DNA of 64,000 bases from Pseudomonas putida (GTDB lineage Bacteria; Pseudomonadota; Gammaproteobacteria; Pseudomonadales; Pseudomonadaceae): contig NZ_MINI01000028.1 of assembly GCF_002906855.1 (NCBI RefSeq), forward strand, positions 2,294,001 to 2,358,000, read 5' to 3'. The notes beneath the pieces are model-generated. The model was not told the origin of the DNA. It searched no databases and worked only from the letters and a program-made list of their open reading frames with translations. Shown in pieces: positions 1 to 9,284 of this stretch (within the stretch, counting starts at the first letter, position 1; the number at the start of each line of letters is the position of its first letter). The translations under genes and the position numbers were made by a program.

Positions 1-454
1 TGTTGACGCCCGCCGAAATCAGCGCGATCGGGATGAATTCGTAAGGTTTGAGGCTTTCATTGCTGGTAGCTACCGCGGTGATCGCCGGGCGTACCACGAT
101 GGTGCCCGGGCCGGGCGCCTTGGCCAGGGTCAGCACGCTGCCCATTTCACGGCGCAAGGCATCGTTGAAGTAGCGAGTGATTTCAGCCAGCGTCTGTTGG
201 GAAATGACCGCTGTGGCTTGTGGCTTGGGGTAGAACTGGCTGGGCTCGATGAAGACCTGCGTGTACTGGTTGACATTGACTTTGGGGTCGATCCAGCGCA
301 TCACCGGTGCACCAGTTGGGCTTTTGGCTTCCTGCAGGCGACTGTAGTCCTTGAGGAAGCCGGAATAATCCTTCGGGTCCACGCGGTTGCTGGAGCACGC
401 GGCTACAGCGAGCAAAGCGGCACACAACAAGGTAACGCGAGGCAATGATTTCAT
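1..454 (-). CDS. DUF3313-like lipoprotein (C-terminus cut by window edge)
   Basis: The reading frame runs off the left edge of the window, so only the first about 150 residues are visible. The ATG at 454 begins a lipoprotein signal, with basic residues and a hydrophobic stretch ending in LLAVAAC and Cys20 followed by SSN, so the product should be lipidated and anchored in the envelope. The mature part (VDPKDYSGFLKDYS, then a YTQVFIEPSQFYP segment) resembles the DUF3313 family of Pseudomonas lipoproteins, whose function is unknown. An overlapping frame starting at 467 is a shadow: it lacks a coherent protein. The 225-bp repeat lies immediately upstream. Confidence 0.75.
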   Translation of the reverse strand, partial: MKSLPRVTLLCAALLAVAACSSNRVDPKDYSGFLKDYSRLQEAKSPTGAPVMRWIDPKVNVNQYTQVFIEPSQFYPKPQATAVISQQTLAEITRYFNDALRREMGSVLTLAKAPGPGTIVVRPAITAVATSNESLKPYEFIPIALISAGVN

Positions 455-834
455 GATGGTCATGCATCCATTATGGGTCGGCCAGAACAACGCTAGCAGG
501 TGCTTGGCGAATGGCCAGTGGACGTTTGAAAACCCTTTCATGGTTGTGCATGTCTTGAAAATCGTAGTGCCTTTTAGATCGAGCGCCGCCCGCGCGGCGC
601 ATCGCGAGCTGCGCTCGCTCCTACGCTTGTTTCGGGCCAATTATTCCTGCGCGATTTGCGCGCGAGCGCTTGGGCGCATGACGCGATATCGCGTCGTAGC
701 AACAAGGCGGTCGCGCGCCGCTGCCACAAGCGTTACTGGCCCGAAACAAGCGTAGGAGCGAGCGCAGCTCGCGATGCGCCGCGCGGGCGGCGCTCGATCT
801 CAAACACGGCGCAGCTTTCAAGGCATACGCCCTG
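455..834. other. Intergenic region holding the 225-bp palindromic repeat
   Basis: This 380-bp gap separates the lipoprotein gene from the 3' end of the FAD oxidoreductase gene; both are on the minus strand. Apart from the repeat at 576-800 it shows no coding sequence that looks real. Frames crossing the repeat read through its palindrome and give low-complexity arginine/alanine-rich peptides. Confidence 0.7.
576..800 (+). repeat. 225-bp long-palindrome repeat, copy 1 (REPIN/MITE-like)
   Basis: The element starts with AGATCGAGCGCCGCC and ends with its reverse complement. Its outer arms, 576-639 and 737-800, are a perfect 64-bp inverted repeat. Each arm holds two short hairpins of its own: a GCGCCGC/GCGGCGC stem and a GCGAGC/GCTCGC stem. 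The 97-bp middle is also partly self-complementary and contains the 16-bp perfect palindrome GACGCGATATCGCGTC at 680-695. The element has no ORF of its own. A second copy of identical length lies at 31630-31854 in inverted orientation. The form resembles inverted REP pairs (REPINs), but it is longer than usual. Confidence 0.9.
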
Positions 835-2130
835 TTATCCCAGCGCCTCCCGCAACCGGTACCACAACATCCCCAGCGCCAGCAGCGGCGAGCGCAGCGC
901 CTTGCCGCCCGGGAACGTCAGGTGTGGCACTGCGCTGAACACATCCAGCCCCTGGCTCTGCCCCAACGCGATGCCTTCGGCCAGCAACTTCGCCGTCCAG
1001 TGGGTCACGTTCAGCCCATGGCCGGAATAGCCCTGGGCATAGAAGACGTTGGGGTGTTGGCTCAGCCGCCCCACTTGCGGGAAGCGGTTGGCGGTGATGC
1101 CGATCATGCCGCCCCACTGGTAGTCGATGCGCACATCGGCCAGTTGCGGGAACACTTTGAGCACCTTGGGCCGCATGTAGGCCGCGATGTCCTTGGGGTC
1201 GCGCCCGGAATAGTGGCAGGCGCCGCCGAACAGCAAGCGGCGATCGGCAGTGAGGCGGTAGTAGTCCAGGCCGACCTTCTGGTCGCACATGGCCATGTTC
1301 TGTGGAATCAGCTTGCTCGCCAGTGCTTCCGGCAGCGGTTCGGTTGCCACCACGTAGCTACCGGCCGGCAGCACTTTACCGCTCAGGCGTGGTTCCAGTT
1401 CGTCGAGGTGGGCGTTGCAGCCCAGCACCAGGCTCTGTGCCCGCACCTTGCCCCGTGCCGTGTGCAAGGTCACCGTGGGGCCATGTTCGATGCGCAGCAC
1501 CGGGCTCTGTTCGAAAATACGCACGCCCAGGCCATGGGCCACGCGCGCTTCGCCCTGGACCAGGTCGAGCGGGTGCAGATGGCCTGAGCCCATGTCTACC
1601 AGGCCGCCGGCGTACTGGTCGCTCGCGACGATCTCGTGCATGCGCTCGGGCCCGACCAGGCGGGTTTCGTGGCGGTAGCCAAGGCTGGCCAGGTCCTCCT
1701 GTTCAGCCTTGAAAGCAGCGAACTGTGCCGGGGTATTGGCCAGTTCGCAGAAGCCCCAGCGCAGGTCGCAGGCGATCGCATATTGTTCGATGCGGCGAGC
1801 TACCAGGGCCACCGACTCGATGCCGGCCTGCTGCAGGTAGCGCACACCGTCCTGGCCGACGTAGCGGGCAAAACCGCTGACATCATGGCCGATGCCGCGA
1901 ATCAGCTGGCCGCCATTGCGCCCGCTGGCGCCCCAGCCGATGCGGCGGCCTTCCAGCAGCACCACGCTGAGCCCGCGTTCAGCCAGTTCCAGCGCGGTGT
2001 TGACCCCGGTCAGGCCACCGCCGACCACGCACACGTCAGCGGTCAGTTCGCCGTCGAGGCTGGGGTAGGGCGTCGTGTTGCGCGCCGTGGCGGCGTAGTA
2101 CGACGCGGTATGTTGGGTATCGAAAGGCAT
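835..2130 (-). CDS. puuB: FAD-dependent amine oxidoreductase, gamma-glutamylputrescine oxidase-like
   Basis: The 431-residue protein belongs to the DAO/glycine-oxidase-like flavoprotein family. A dinucleotide-binding fold is visible at residues 34-60 (VCVVGGGLTGVNTA with a Glu at 60), followed by GWGASGRNGGQ, which is typical of PuuB-type enzymes. PuuB oxidises gamma-glutamylputrescine to the aldehyde in the cytoplasm. I chose the ATG at 2130; a TTG at 2148 would overlap the preceding stop. It is the last gene of a three-gene minus-strand run with a polyamine-binding protein and a glutamine-synthetase-like gene, which supports a polyamine role. The exact amine substrate is inferred. Confidence 0.82.
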   Translation of the reverse strand: MPFDTQHTASYYAATARNTTPYPSLDGELTADVCVVGGGLTGVNTALELAERGLSVVLLEGRRIGWGASGRNGGQLIRGIGHDVSGFARYVGQDGVRYLQQAGIESVALVARRIEQYAIACDLRWGFCELANTPAQFAAFKAEQEDLASLGYRHETRLVGPERMHEIVASDQYAGGLVDMGSGHLHPLDLVQGEARVAHGLGVRIFEQSPVLRIEHGPTVTLHTARGKVRAQSLVLGCNAHLDELEPRLSGKVLPAGSYVVATEPLPEALASKLIPQNMAMCDQKVGLDYYRLTADRRLLFGGACHYSGRDPKDIAAYMRPKVLKVFPQLADVRIDYQWGGMIGITANRFPQVGRLSQHPNVFYAQGYSGHGLNVTHWTAKLLAEGIALGQSQGLDVFSAVPHLTFPGGKALRSPLLALGMLWYRLREALG

Positions 2131-2144
2131 GGCGCGTTCTCGGT

Positions 2145-3299
<1,155 letters not shown>

Positions 3300-4658
3300 T
3301 CACACGCTCAGCAGCAGGAACTCGCGCTCCCAGGAACTGATGACGCGCTTGAAGTTTTCATGCTCGGCGCGCTTGACCGCCACATAGCCTTGGACGAACT
3401 GCTTGCCCAGGTACTGCTGCACGGTTTCGCAATCTTCCATGTGCTGCAGGGCATCCTCGATGGTGATCGGCAACCGCAGGTTGCGCCGCTCATAGGCACG
3501 GCCCTGGACCGGCGCGCTCGGCTCGATTCTCTCGACCATGCCCAGGTAACCGCACAGCAAGCTGGCGGCGATCGCCAGGTAAGGGTTGGCGTCGGCACCC
3601 GGAAGGCGGTTTTCCACGCGCATGGCATCGGGGCTGGAGGTCGGCACCCGCAGGCCGGCGGTGCGGTTTTCCTCGCCCCACTCGACGTTGACCGGTGCCG
3701 AAGTGTCCGGCAGGAAGCGGCGGAACGAGTTGACGTTCGGCGCGAACATCGGCAGCAGCTTGGGGATGTACTTCTGCAGGCCACCGATGTGGTGCAGGAA
3801 CAGCTCGCTCATGCTGCCATCTTCATTGGCGAATATCGGCTTGCCGGTGGCAATGTCGACCACGCTCTGGTGCAGGTGCATGGCGCTGCCCGGTTCGTCG
3901 GTGATCGGCTTGGCCATGAAGGTGGCGGTGACGTTGTGCTTGAGCGCAGCTTCACGCATGGTGCGCTTGAATACGGTGATCTGGTCGGCCAGGTCCAGCG
4001 CGTCGCCATGGCGGAAGTTGATCTCCATCTGCGCCGGGCCGTCTTCGTGGATCAGCGTGTCCAGGTCCAGGCCCTGCAGTTCGCACCAGTCGTAGACGTC
4101 TTCGAACAGCGGGTCGAATTCGTTGGCAGCGTCGATCGAGAACGACTGACGCCCGCTTTCGGCACGGCCCGAACGGCCCAGCGGTACTTGCAGGGGCAAG
4201 TCTGGGTCTTCGCAGCGCTGGGTCAGGTAGAACTCCATTTCCGGCGCGACAATCGGCTGCCAGCCTTTGTCGGCATACAGCTTGAGCACTTTCTTCAGCA
4301 CGTTGCGCGGCGACAGCTCGATCGGGTTGCCATGCTTGTCGAAGGTGTCGTGGATGACGATGGCGGTGGGCTCGATGGCCCACGGAATCTGGTAGACCGC
4401 CGTCGGGTCGGGGCGGCAGATCATGTCGATGTCGGCCGCATCGAGCAGGTTGTAGTAGATGTCGTCGTCGACATAGTCGCCGGTGACCGTCTGCAGCAGC
4501 ACGCTTTCGGGCAGGCGCATGCCGCGCTCGTGGAGGAATTTGGCGGTCGGTGCGATCTTGCCGCGGGCGATGCCGGTCAGGTCGCTGATCACGCATTCGA
4601 CTTCAGTGATGCGGTGTTCTTTCAGCCAGGTGGACAGCTGATCGAAGGGGGCGTTCAT
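3300..4658 (-). CDS. puuA: Glutamine-synthetase family, gamma-glutamylputrescine synthetase-like
   Basis: The 452-residue protein is a class I glutamine-synthetase homologue of the PuuA type. It has the N-terminal beta-grasp part (VECVISDLTGIARGKI), the ATP/metal-binding EMEFYL segment, the QMEINFRHGD and MHLHQS strands of the active site, and NRTAGLRVP. PuuA ligates glutamate to putrescine, the first step of the gamma-glutamylated putrescine pathway. The start is the ATG at 4658, with AGAGGT upstream. The frame is open to 4757, but that extension is unlike the family. It is the first gene of the puuA-potF-puuB-like run and is divergent from an AraC regulator. Confidence 0.85.
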   Translation of the reverse strand: MNAPFDQLSTWLKEHRITEVECVISDLTGIARGKIAPTAKFLHERGMRLPESVLLQTVTGDYVDDDIYYNLLDAADIDMICRPDPTAVYQIPWAIEPTAIVIHDTFDKHGNPIELSPRNVLKKVLKLYADKGWQPIVAPEMEFYLTQRCEDPDLPLQVPLGRSGRAESGRQSFSIDAANEFDPLFEDVYDWCELQGLDLDTLIHEDGPAQMEINFRHGDALDLADQITVFKRTMREAALKHNVTATFMAKPITDEPGSAMHLHQSVVDIATGKPIFANEDGSMSELFLHHIGGLQKYIPKLLPMFAPNVNSFRRFLPDTSAPVNVEWGEENRTAGLRVPTSSPDAMRVENRLPGADANPYLAIAASLLCGYLGMVERIEPSAPVQGRAYERRNLRLPITIEDALQHMEDCETVQQYLGKQFVQGYVAVKRAEHENFKRVISSWEREFLLLSV

Positions 4659-4811
4659 ACAGACCTCTTGGTTGGGTTTCTTGTGTGCGCGGCAGGTGCC
4701 GGTGACTTCCCAGGTGGCGCGCTGGAGACTATCTTGAGCGCAGGCCCGTAAAGCCATCTATCCACTTTCTTCGGCAATTGATGCACCAAAATAGTGCAAA
4801 TAGGACAAAGC

Positions 4812-5711
4812 GTGACAACGCCCAATGCCTTGCAGGTTCAGGCTTTCCACACCACCGATGTCACCGAACAGGTACGCGCCACCCCCGGGTGGCAGCAGCA
4901 GTACCGGCAGATGTCGCCAGGGCATTTCAGCGGTCAGCTGCGCTGCCTGGGGCTCGATGGTGTGGAGGTATACGAAGAGCGCCTGAATACCCGGGTCGAG
5001 CAGTTCTTCCGTGCGCCAAGCGGTTCACTGGCGTTCTGTTTCGATCAGAGCGAAAACAGCCTGTACCTGCTCAACGAACAGAGCCGCAATATCTGGATCA
5101 CGCCGGAAAACTACCAGGAAGTCGCAGTGGTGTTCGACCAGGCGTTTCTTGCCCGCCACGGTCTTGACCCGCAACGGCTCGAAGGGTTGTTCATGGTGCC
5201 GTTGGGTAGTGGCCAGAATGCCTTGTTCGGCAGTTGGCTGAGCGCCACCTTGACCCGCCTTGGCCAGGCTGATTGCCCACTGCAGGGGCAGGCACTGGCC
5301 GAGCAGCTGCTTGAGGACTGCCTGTTCATTCTCGACAATGCCTGCCAGCGCTTGCAGGGCGGGGCGCTGGGACGGCGCGGCGAGGAGCGGGCGATCATGC
5401 AGCGGGTCAGTGAGTGGGCCGCAGACTGCCCGGAAGAAACCCTTAACCTGGTGGAGCTGGCCGAGGTGGCCGGTGTGTCGCTGCGCCAGTTGCAGCAGGC
5501 GTTCAAGGCATTCACCGGGATGCCGCCAGCGCACTGGCTGCGGTTGCGTCGGCTCAACGGCGCGCGGCGGGATCTGTTGCGCGGCGGTGAGGTGACCGTG
5601 GCTGAGGTGGCCATGCGCTGGTCGTTCTGGCATTTGGGAAGGTTTTCAGAGAGTTACCGGCAGTTGTTCAAAGAGTTTCCGAGCGAGACCTTGAAGCGGC
5701 GCAGGGGCTGA
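4812..5711 (+). CDS. AraC-family transcriptional regulator
   Basis: The protein has about 299 residues. Its N-terminal sensory part has no recognisable ligand domain, and the C-terminal about 100 residues form the double helix-turn-helix (LVELAEVAGVSLRQLQQAFKAF and VAEVAMRWSFWHLGRFSESYR). The layout resembles EutR/FeaR-like regulators. A GTG at 4812 follows AGGA at suitable spacing; a GTG at 4794 is an alternative that adds six residues. The gene is divergent from the puuA-like gene, with about 150 bp between the starts, so it probably controls the polyamine genes. The inducer is not known from sequence. Confidence 0.8.
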   Translation: MTTPNALQVQAFHTTDVTEQVRATPGWQQQYRQMSPGHFSGQLRCLGLDGVEVYEERLNTRVEQFFRAPSGSLAFCFDQSENSLYLLNEQSRNIWITPENYQEVAVVFDQAFLARHGLDPQRLEGLFMVPLGSGQNALFGSWLSATLTRLGQADCPLQGQALAEQLLEDCLFILDNACQRLQGGALGRRGEERAIMQRVSEWAADCPEETLNLVELAEVAGVSLRQLQQAFKAFTGMPPAHWLRLRRLNGARRDLLRGGEVTVAEVAMRWSFWHLGRFSESYRQLFKEFPSETLKRRRG

Positions 5712-5746
5712 ATCGTTGGCTATTCGCCATGGCAGTTTGGTCGTTT

Positions 5747-5784
5747 GTGAGATCGAGCGCCGCCCGCGCGGCGCTCGATCTCAC
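5747..5784. repeat. Solo palindrome related to the ends of the 225-bp repeat
   Basis: A perfect 17-bp stem with a 4-base loop (GTGAGATCGAGCGCCGC then its complement). The sequence equals the outermost ends of the 225-bp repeat joined without the middle. It follows the AraC gene by 35 bp and could also stop transcription, although no T-tract follows. Confidence 0.8.
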
Positions 5785-5848
5785 AGGCAACCCAGCATTC
5801 AAGCCAGAAAATTGCTATCGTGCCCGGCAGTTTCCACCCGAGGTCCCG

Positions 5849-7762
5849 ATGTTCTACCTGCCTTTGCCCAGCGACCAGGCCGACCGCCTGGCCAGCGCGC
5901 CCCCCGCCACCGACTTCTTCCCGAGCGCCAGCCTGCTGGAAGCTGCCGCCGTGCTGTTCGTGCAGAACCTGCCACGCCAACCGGCCAGCGCTTCGGCGGA
6001 CGCACAAGAGCGCCGCTTCGCCGAGATCGTGCGCATCGCCAATGAAGTCGAAGCCGCCGCGCCGGGCCGATTCCAGCGGCAGGTCGCCCAGCACTTTGAC
6101 CGCGAGGCGTTCGCCATGGGGCTGGGCATGCTCGGTGAGAACGGCGTCGCCCTGGTGTCGGCCGAAACCGAGTACCAGGCCGATGAGTTCCAGGACGCCG
6201 AAGGCCAGTGGAATTTCCAGTTCGCCGACAGCTACCGCCAGCGTGTGACCCCGCTGCACCCGGTGTACCTGCCGTCACTGGCCAGTGACCTTATGCTCAG
6301 TGACCAACAGAACCGCCTGCTGCGCGAGTTCCTGTGCGGCGTCGACGAATCGGTTGCCGTGCAGGGTTTCGCTGGTACCGGCAAGACCTTCCTGATCCAC
6401 CAGTTCGCGCGCTTGCTCGACCCCCAGCGCACGCTGTTGCTGGCCCTCACCGAAGGCCAGCTGCGGGCATTGCAGGCACGGGTGAAGGATGCCCAAGCCT
6501 ACACTGCGATGACTTTCGGCCAGCTGGCTGACGACATCCTCAACCGTGACCTCACCAGCAACGGCTGGCGCCTGCGCGACCCGTACCGCACCAAACTGTC
6601 CTGGCGACCGCAGGAGGCGCAGGTGGTGCGCTGGTTGAACATCCCTGACATCGGCCCGCTCGCCGCACGCGATGTGGTGGCCCTGTGCGTCAAGGCCGTG
6701 CGCAGCTTCTGCCGCAGTGGCGACAGCCAGTTGCAGCTGCATCACTTGCCCTGGGCTGGGCCGGGCACCACGCCGCTCGACCAGGAAGTGCTGCTGGAAA
6801 AGGCCCGCCTGTACTGGCACGAACTGATCCGTCCGTCCGCCCGTGAAATCCAGCTGCCGGTACGCGACTACCACCGGGTCAAGCTGCTGTCGCTGACGGC
6901 CGAGGTGATCGACAGCCGCTACAGCCACGTCATCGTCGACGAGGCCCATGAGCTTTCGGCTCCGATGCTGGCCGTGCTCGATCGCAGCCCGCAGTCAGTG
7001 ATTGCCCTGGGCGACGAACTGCAGAACCTCAATGGCCTCAGCCCGCACCATGGCAACTTCATCCGCCAGCGCTACATCGACCATTCGCTGCGCGCCGGCC
7101 CGGCCATGGATGGCGTGCTCAACCCGTTGATCCAGGCGCACCCGGCGGCGATCCAGGCGGCCTTCAGTGGCAGTGCCGAGCATTACACGCGGGTGAGCTT
7201 CTTCGACACGGTGACGGTGCCTGAACAGCCCACCGCGCTGATCGTCGATGACGAGTGGGGCCTGTTCGGCTGGTTCCAGCGCCTGACCCATCAAGGGGTA
7301 CCGTTCGTGCTGCTGAAAAGTGCGCGCAAGGACTTCGAGCTGTTCGTCGAGGATTGCATCGAGCTGTACCGTTACGGCACCCGGGCGCGCCATCCGATGC
7401 TGTTCCGTTACCCCAGCTGGCAGGCGCTGGAGCAGGACAAGGGTGACGACAAGGCGTTTGTTGCCGTGGCCGGCATGCTGCGCAAAGGCTATACCGCCGA
7501 GCATTTTGCCAAGGCCAAGAGCCGTTACCGCTGGGACAAGGCGCCGAAGCTGTTCCTCGGGCGGGTGCGGGATGTGAAGAACATGGAGTTCGCCCGGGTG
7601 ATGGTGTCGCCGGAACTGATGGTGGCGCCGAGCACGGCGGGCAATCGCAACGAGCGGGCGCGGATGCTGGCGGGACTGTATACCGCCTGTTCGCGGGCGC
7701 GGCATGAACTGATCGTGCCGGGGGGGATGCTGGACTGGGTCAAGGACCAGGTCCGGGATTGA
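5849..7762 (+). CDS. Superfamily I helicase-like ATPase
   Basis: The 637-residue protein has a Walker A motif GFAGTGKT at 173-180, a Walker B motif VIVDEAHE at 361-368, and a late LYTACSRARHELIV segment matching motif VI of UvrD-like helicases. The first about 150 residues carry no motif I recognise. The start is the ATG at 5849 after CCCGAGGTCCCG; the frame upstream of it reads through the solo palindrome and is not protein-like. The gene stands alone between polyamine-related genes and has no clear partner, so its DNA or RNA substrate is unknown. It may be a stand-alone repair or defence ATPase, but nothing in the sequence shows which. Confidence 0.75.
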   Translation: MFYLPLPSDQADRLASAPPATDFFPSASLLEAAAVLFVQNLPRQPASASADAQERRFAEIVRIANEVEAAAPGRFQRQVAQHFDREAFAMGLGMLGENGVALVSAETEYQADEFQDAEGQWNFQFADSYRQRVTPLHPVYLPSLASDLMLSDQQNRLLREFLCGVDESVAVQGFAGTGKTFLIHQFARLLDPQRTLLLALTEGQLRALQARVKDAQAYTAMTFGQLADDILNRDLTSNGWRLRDPYRTKLSWRPQEAQVVRWLNIPDIGPLAARDVVALCVKAVRSFCRSGDSQLQLHHLPWAGPGTTPLDQEVLLEKARLYWHELIRPSAREIQLPVRDYHRVKLLSLTAEVIDSRYSHVIVDEAHELSAPMLAVLDRSPQSVIALGDELQNLNGLSPHHGNFIRQRYIDHSLRAGPAMDGVLNPLIQAHPAAIQAAFSGSAEHYTRVSFFDTVTVPEQPTALIVDDEWGLFGWFQRLTHQGVPFVLLKSARKDFELFVEDCIELYRYGTRARHPMLFRYPSWQALEQDKGDDKAFVAVAGMLRKGYTAEHFAKAKSRYRWDKAPKLFLGRVRDVKNMEFARVMVSPELMVAPSTAGNRNERARMLAGLYTACSRARHELIVPGGMLDWVKDQVRD

Positions 7763-7769
7763 ACAATCA

Positions 7770-7786
7770 GGGCTGCAAAGCAGCCC
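7770..7786. terminator. Bidirectional hairpin between convergent genes
   Basis: GGGCTGC-AAA-GCAGCCC lies between the helicase-like gene and sad, which converge with 35 bp between them. The trailing T content is weak on both sides. Confidence 0.6.
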
Positions 7787-7797
7787 CAATCAATGAA

Positions 7798-9183
7798 TCA
7801 GTTACGATCCAGCCACACGGTCTGGGCATTGGTGAACTCGCGCACACCAAAGTGCGACAGCTCGCGCCCGAAACCGCTCTTCTTCACGCCACCAAACGCC
7901 ACGCGGGGGTCGGAAGCGCAGTAGCCGTTGATGAACACGCCGCCGGTATCCAGCGCTGCGGTCATGCGCTCGGCCAGCGCATAGTCGGCGGTGTAGATGG
8001 TCGACGCCAGGCCGAATTCGCTGTCGTTGGCCAGCTCGACGGCATGATCGGCATCACGGGCAGTGATGATCGCCGCCACCGGCCCGAACAGCTCTTGCTT
8101 GAAGGCGGTCATGTCCGGGGTGACGTTGGCGAACACGGTCGGTGCGTAGAAGTTGCCCACGCCTTCGACCTTGTTGCCGCCCAGCAGCAGGGTGGCACCT
8201 TCGGCCAGCGTCGCCTGGACCTGGCCATCCAGCTCGTCACGCAGGTCGTAGCGGGCCATCGGGCCGATGTAGGTGTCGTCTTCCAGCGGATTGCCGATTT
8301 TCAGCTTGCGCGTGGCTTCGACGAACTTGCGCGTGAATTCCTCGACGACATCCTCTTCGATGATCAGGCGCTTGGCGGCGGCGCAGACCTGGCCGGTGTT
8401 CTGGTAGCGACCGATCACGGCGGCCTGCACGGCGGCGTCGATATCGGCGTCAGCCAGCACGATGAACGGGTCGGAACCGCCCAGCTCCAGCACGCACTTC
8501 TTCAGCGCCGCACCCGCCTGGGCACCGATGGCCATGCCGGCACGCACGCTACCGGTCAGGGTCACGGCGGCGATGCGCACGTCGTTGATGGCGCGGGTGA
8601 CGCCGTCCGGGGTGACGTTCAGTACCTCGAACACGCCTTCAGGCAGGCCGGCGTCCTTGAACAGCTCACCCAGCAGGTAGGCGCTGCCCATCACGTTCGG
8701 TGCGTGCTTGAGCACGTAGGTGTTGCCCGCCAGGATCGCCGGCACCGCGCCGCGCAGTACCTGCCAGACCGGGAAGTTCCACGGCATCACCGCCAGGATC
8801 GGGCCCAGCGGGCGGTACTCGATGCGGGCTTTCTCGACCTGGGTCGGCTCGGCGGCGAGCATGGCCGGACCGTGCTCGGCATACCAGCGGCACAGGCCGA
8901 CGCATTTGGCGACTTCACCACGGGCCTGGGCGATCGGCTTGCCGATTTCGCGGCTGATCATCTGCGCGAAGGCTTCGGCCTTGGCTTCGAGGGTGCCGGC
9001 TAGGGCGAGCAGGTACTCGCTGCGCTGACCCAGCGACACCTGGCGCCACTGGCCGTAGCCAGCCTTGGCACGTTGCAGCGCCGCTTCCAGTGCGGCGTCG
9101 GTGTCGAAGGGGTAGGCGCCGATCTGCTCGCCGCTGAACGGGTCGACGGAGATGGCGTGGGTCAGGCTGCTGATCGCACTCAT
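7798..9183 (-). CDS. sad: NAD-dependent succinate semialdehyde dehydrogenase
   Basis: The 461-residue aldehyde dehydrogenase matches E. coli Sad (YneI) closely in length and pattern. Visible active-site residues are Asn136 (PWNFP), general base Glu233 (LELGG) and catalytic Cys267 (NTGQVC). Sad oxidises succinate semialdehyde to succinate, the last step of putrescine/GABA degradation in the cytoplasm. It is divergent from a LysR gene that matches YneJ/PtrR, the same pairing as in E. coli. This places it functionally with the puu-like genes 3 kb away. Specificity for NAD over NADP is inferred from the family. Confidence 0.88.
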   Translation of the reverse strand: MSAISSLTHAISVDPFSGEQIGAYPFDTDAALEAALQRAKAGYGQWRQVSLGQRSEYLLALAGTLEAKAEAFAQMISREIGKPIAQARGEVAKCVGLCRWYAEHGPAMLAAEPTQVEKARIEYRPLGPILAVMPWNFPVWQVLRGAVPAILAGNTYVLKHAPNVMGSAYLLGELFKDAGLPEGVFEVLNVTPDGVTRAINDVRIAAVTLTGSVRAGMAIGAQAGAALKKCVLELGGSDPFIVLADADIDAAVQAAVIGRYQNTGQVCAAAKRLIIEEDVVEEFTRKFVEATRKLKIGNPLEDDTYIGPMARYDLRDELDGQVQATLAEGATLLLGGNKVEGVGNFYAPTVFANVTPDMTAFKQELFGPVAAIITARDADHAVELANDSEFGLASTIYTADYALAERMTAALDTGGVFINGYCASDPRVAFGGVKKSGFGRELSHFGVREFTNAQTVWLDRN

Positions 9184-9262
9184 GGCTGGACACTCTCGTT
9201 GTTGTTAATCAGTGAGGCCAGACTAGTGGGCTATGGCTTTAATGAAAACTGAATAATAATGA

Positions 9263-9275
9263 GTGAAACATTCAC
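9263..9275. promoter_or_regulatory. Candidate PtrR operator in the sad-ptrR intergenic region
   Basis: A GTGAA-ACA-TTCAC palindrome sits 9 bp before the ptrR start, in an AT-rich patch of the 101-bp divergent region. Its position fits LysR autoregulation. Assignment to PtrR is inference. Confidence 0.4.
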
Positions 9276-9284
9276 GTTTGGAGA

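Noticed and set aside
576-800. Insertion sequence
   Set aside because: The element has long inverted repeats but is only 225 bp and holds no transposase frame; no target duplication is visible at this copy.
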